Positions 62,664 through 64,000 of a DNA stretch of 64,000 bases are shown in pieces (within the stretch, counting starts at the first letter, position 1; every line of letters starts with the position of its first letter). The DNA comes from an uncultured Lachnospiraceae bacterium. GTDB taxonomy: Bacteria > Bacillota > Clostridia > Lachnospirales > Lachnospiraceae. The notes beneath the pieces were generated by a model. The model saw only the letters and a list, made by a program, of their open reading frames with translations. It was not told the origin of the DNA and made no database searches. A program made the position numbers and the translations under genes. The DNA lies in NCBI GenBank assembly GCA_934317005.1, contig CAKREB010000002.1, forward strand, positions 124,001-188,000, written 5' to 3'.

Positions 62664-63149
62664 ATGGGTGAAGTGATAAAAGTGGGCATGGCAGATCTGA
62701 AGGTCTGTCGGGCACCGGATGCTGTGACAACATTGGGATTGGGGTCCTGTGTTGGCGTAGCGTTATATGATAAAACGACAAAGATTGCTGGTTTGGTGCA
62801 TGTAATGCTGCCGGACAGCACGCAGGTAAGACAAAATCAAAACCGTGCAAAATTTGCAGACACCGGAATTGATTATCTGATTGAAGAATTAATTGCAGCC
62901 GGAGCAGGAAGAACCCGCCTTACGGCAAAGATTGCGGGGGGAGCCCAGATGTTCGCCTTTAGCGGAAACAGTGACATGTTACGCGTTGGTGAGAGAAATG
63001 TTGAAGCTGTAAAAAAGAAGTTAAACTCTTTAGGGATAAGGATATTATCAGAGGACACTGGTTTAAATTACGGTCGAACGGTTATTTTTTATCCGGAAAA
63101 TGGAGATTTTGTTATAAAATCGGTTGGAAAGCCGGAACATATCATATAG
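62664..63149 (+). CDS. cheD: Chemoreceptor glutamine deamidase CheD
   Basis: CheD deamidates receptor glutamines and partners with CheC. The 161-residue protein has the papain-like catalytic residues Cys29 (GLGSCVGV) and His46 (GLVHVMLP), plus the segment AKIAGGAQMF. It begins 8 bases after cheC, and the pair is typically co-expressed. Its stop is followed by GGGAGGAG serving the next gene. Confidence 0.96.
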   Translation: MGEVIKVGMADLKVCRAPDAVTTLGLGSCVGVALYDKTTKIAGLVHVMLPDSTQVRQNQNRAKFADTGIDYLIEELIAAGAGRTRLTAKIAGGAQMFAFSGNSDMLRVGERNVEAVKKKLNSLGIRILSEDTGLNYGRTVIFYPENGDFVIKSVGKPEHII

Positions 63150-63163
63150 TGGGAGGAGATTTT

Positions 63164-63454
63164 GTGAAGCTGGAATTTGTACCAAAGTTTATTACTTTGT
63201 TGGCAGGGGCGATCGTTAGTATTATTACGATCGTAGAGGACATGGATGTCACATATAGTCTTGAATTATTGCTGGCAACATTAATTATTTTTTACATCAT
63301 TGGATTGATTGCCAAGAAAATCATTCAAAAAGTAATCGAAGGAAATATGTTTGTGAAAAATACAGAGGGGGAGAAGAATGAACTCCCGGCACAGAATGAT
63401 GATAGCAAGGAAGAGACAGAATCGAAACAGGAGCCAAAAGAGACGGAAGAATAG
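63164..63454 (+). CDS. Small membrane protein between cheD and sigD
   Basis: I do not recognise this 96-residue protein. It has two likely membrane helices (FVPKFITLLAGAIVSIITIV and LELLLATLIIFYIIGLIAKKI), a short basic stretch, then a strongly acidic/Gln-rich tail (NDDSKEETESKQEPKETEE). The GTG start at 63164 is seven bases from GGAGG. Being fixed between cheD and sigD, it may serve motility or swarming, as SwrB does next to sigD in Bacillus. The sequence does not show homology to SwrB. Confidence 0.75.
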   Translation: MKLEFVPKFITLLAGAIVSIITIVEDMDVTYSLELLLATLIIFYIIGLIAKKIIQKVIEGNMFVKNTEGEKNELPAQNDDSKEETESKQEPKETEE

Positions 63455-63485
63455 ATGACAATAATTCTAAGAGGAGTTGTGACCT

Positions 63486-64000
63486 ATGAACGAGAAGCAA
63501 AAGGAAGAGTTATGGAAAGAATATGGGAAAAGTAAAGATCCTGTGATTCGGGAACAACTGATCATTGAATATTCCGGCCTGGTTAAGATTGTTGCGGGAA
63601 GACTTGGAATGTATCTTGGATATACCGTTGAATACGATGATCTGGTCGGATATGGTATTTTTGGGCTGATCGATGCCATTGACAAGTTTGAACTGACAAA
63701 AGGGGTAAAGTTTGAAACATATGCGAGCCTTAGGATTCGCGGGTCTATATTGGATCAGATCCGAAAGATGGACTGGATACCACGTACACTGCGTCAGAAG
63801 CAGAAGAAACTGGAAAATGTGATGAAGGAGCTGGAGGGAAGTAATGGGCGTCCGGCTTCTAATCAGGAATTAGCAGAGAAAATGGGAATCTCTGTAGAAG
63901 AACTGGAGGATCTGATCAATCAGACACAGATTGCCAATTTAGTTTCTTTGGATGAATATCTGGAGCAGGGAAGTGAAGTAAAGATCGAGTCGGGGAACAC
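63486..64000 (+). CDS. sigD: Sigma-28 flagellar sigma factor (cut by window edge)
   Basis: This sigma factor (SigD/FliA/WhiG group) reads late flagellar and chemotaxis genes. The first 171 residues are present: region 2 is LIIEYSGLVKIVAGRLGMYLGYTVEYDDLVGYGIFGLIDAIDKF, then TYASLRIRGSILDQIRKMDWIPRTLRQKQKKLE, typical of the sigma-28 group. The frame continues past the last base, so region 4 is missing from this window. GAGGAG is nine bases before ATG 63486. Confidence 0.95.
   Translation, partial: MNEKQKEELWKEYGKSKDPVIREQLIIEYSGLVKIVAGRLGMYLGYTVEYDDLVGYGIFGLIDAIDKFELTKGVKFETYASLRIRGSILDQIRKMDWIPRTLRQKQKKLENVMKELEGSNGRPASNQELAEKMGISVEELEDLINQTQIANLVSLDEYLEQGSEVKIESGN

Noticed and set aside
1..64000. 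CRISPR arrays, tRNA or rRNA genes, insertion sequences, prophage or toxin-antitoxin genes
   Set aside because: No repeat-spacer pattern, transposase, integrase or RNA gene signatures were seen on either strand. Almost all sequence is accounted for by the listed genes.

Overview
The window looks like chromosome of a low-GC, motile Gram-positive bacterium of the class Clostridia, most likely a Lachnospiraceae (Roseburia/Agathobacter-like) species. Pointers are a T-box controlled proS, CIRCE/HrcA control of dnaK, CodY, the spoIIGA-sigE-sigG sporulation cluster, LL-diaminopimelate aminotransferase, and a Bacillus/Clostridium-type fla/che operon ending in a sigma-28 gene. Placement below class is inference from gene content and order. 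I see no tRNA, rRNA, insertion sequence, prophage or CRISPR array. Only two genes are cut, both by the window edges.

Layout. 1-9.1 kb: the end of a YfhO-type membrane protein, a T-box leader with proS, dapL, a secreted DUF1002 protein, the gatCAB amidotransferase and a small PilZ protein. 9.1-11.3 kb: one minus-strand gene for a 732-residue FliK-like protein, with a possible sigma-28 promoter. 11.5-16.6 kb: CIRCE-hrcA-grpE-dnaK-dnaJ, closed by a 25-bp perfect inverted repeat. 16.7-17.1 kb: an unrecognised acidic protein on the minus strand. 17.3-23.1 kb: a cell-surface locus with an ABC polymer exporter pair, an L,D-transpeptidase and an LtaS-like polymerase. 23.1-26.6 kb: spoIIGA-sigE-sigG-ylmC-like-nrdR behind a promoter with Spo0A boxes. 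26.7-32.3 kb: comM-dprA-topA-codY.

32.5-64 kb: a flagellar/chemotaxis operon in the order flgB flgC fliE fliF fliG fliH fliI fliJ motE-like fliK flgD TIGR02530 flgE flbD motA motB fliL fliM fliY fliO fliP fliQ fliR flhB flhA flhF flhG PilZ cheB cheA cheW cheC cheD, a small membrane protein, and sigD (cut). These genes build the basal body, export gate, hook, stator and switch, place the flagellum, tune it by c-di-GMP and run chemotaxis. cheY and cheR are absent, and cheY is missing from its Bacillus position between fliY and fliO.

The operon is not one smooth stretch. Several junctions carry hairpins or inverted repeats (fliE/fliF, fliF/fliG, before flgE, after flgE, fliL/fliM, cheW/cheC), and there are internal promoter candidates before flbD, fliM and flhB. 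The cheW/cheC junction could fold as a pseudoknot next to the cheC ribosome binding site. I found no clearly new multi-gene system. The best leads are these RNA structures, the orphan FliK-like gene, two small unassigned proteins, and the surface-polymer locus.
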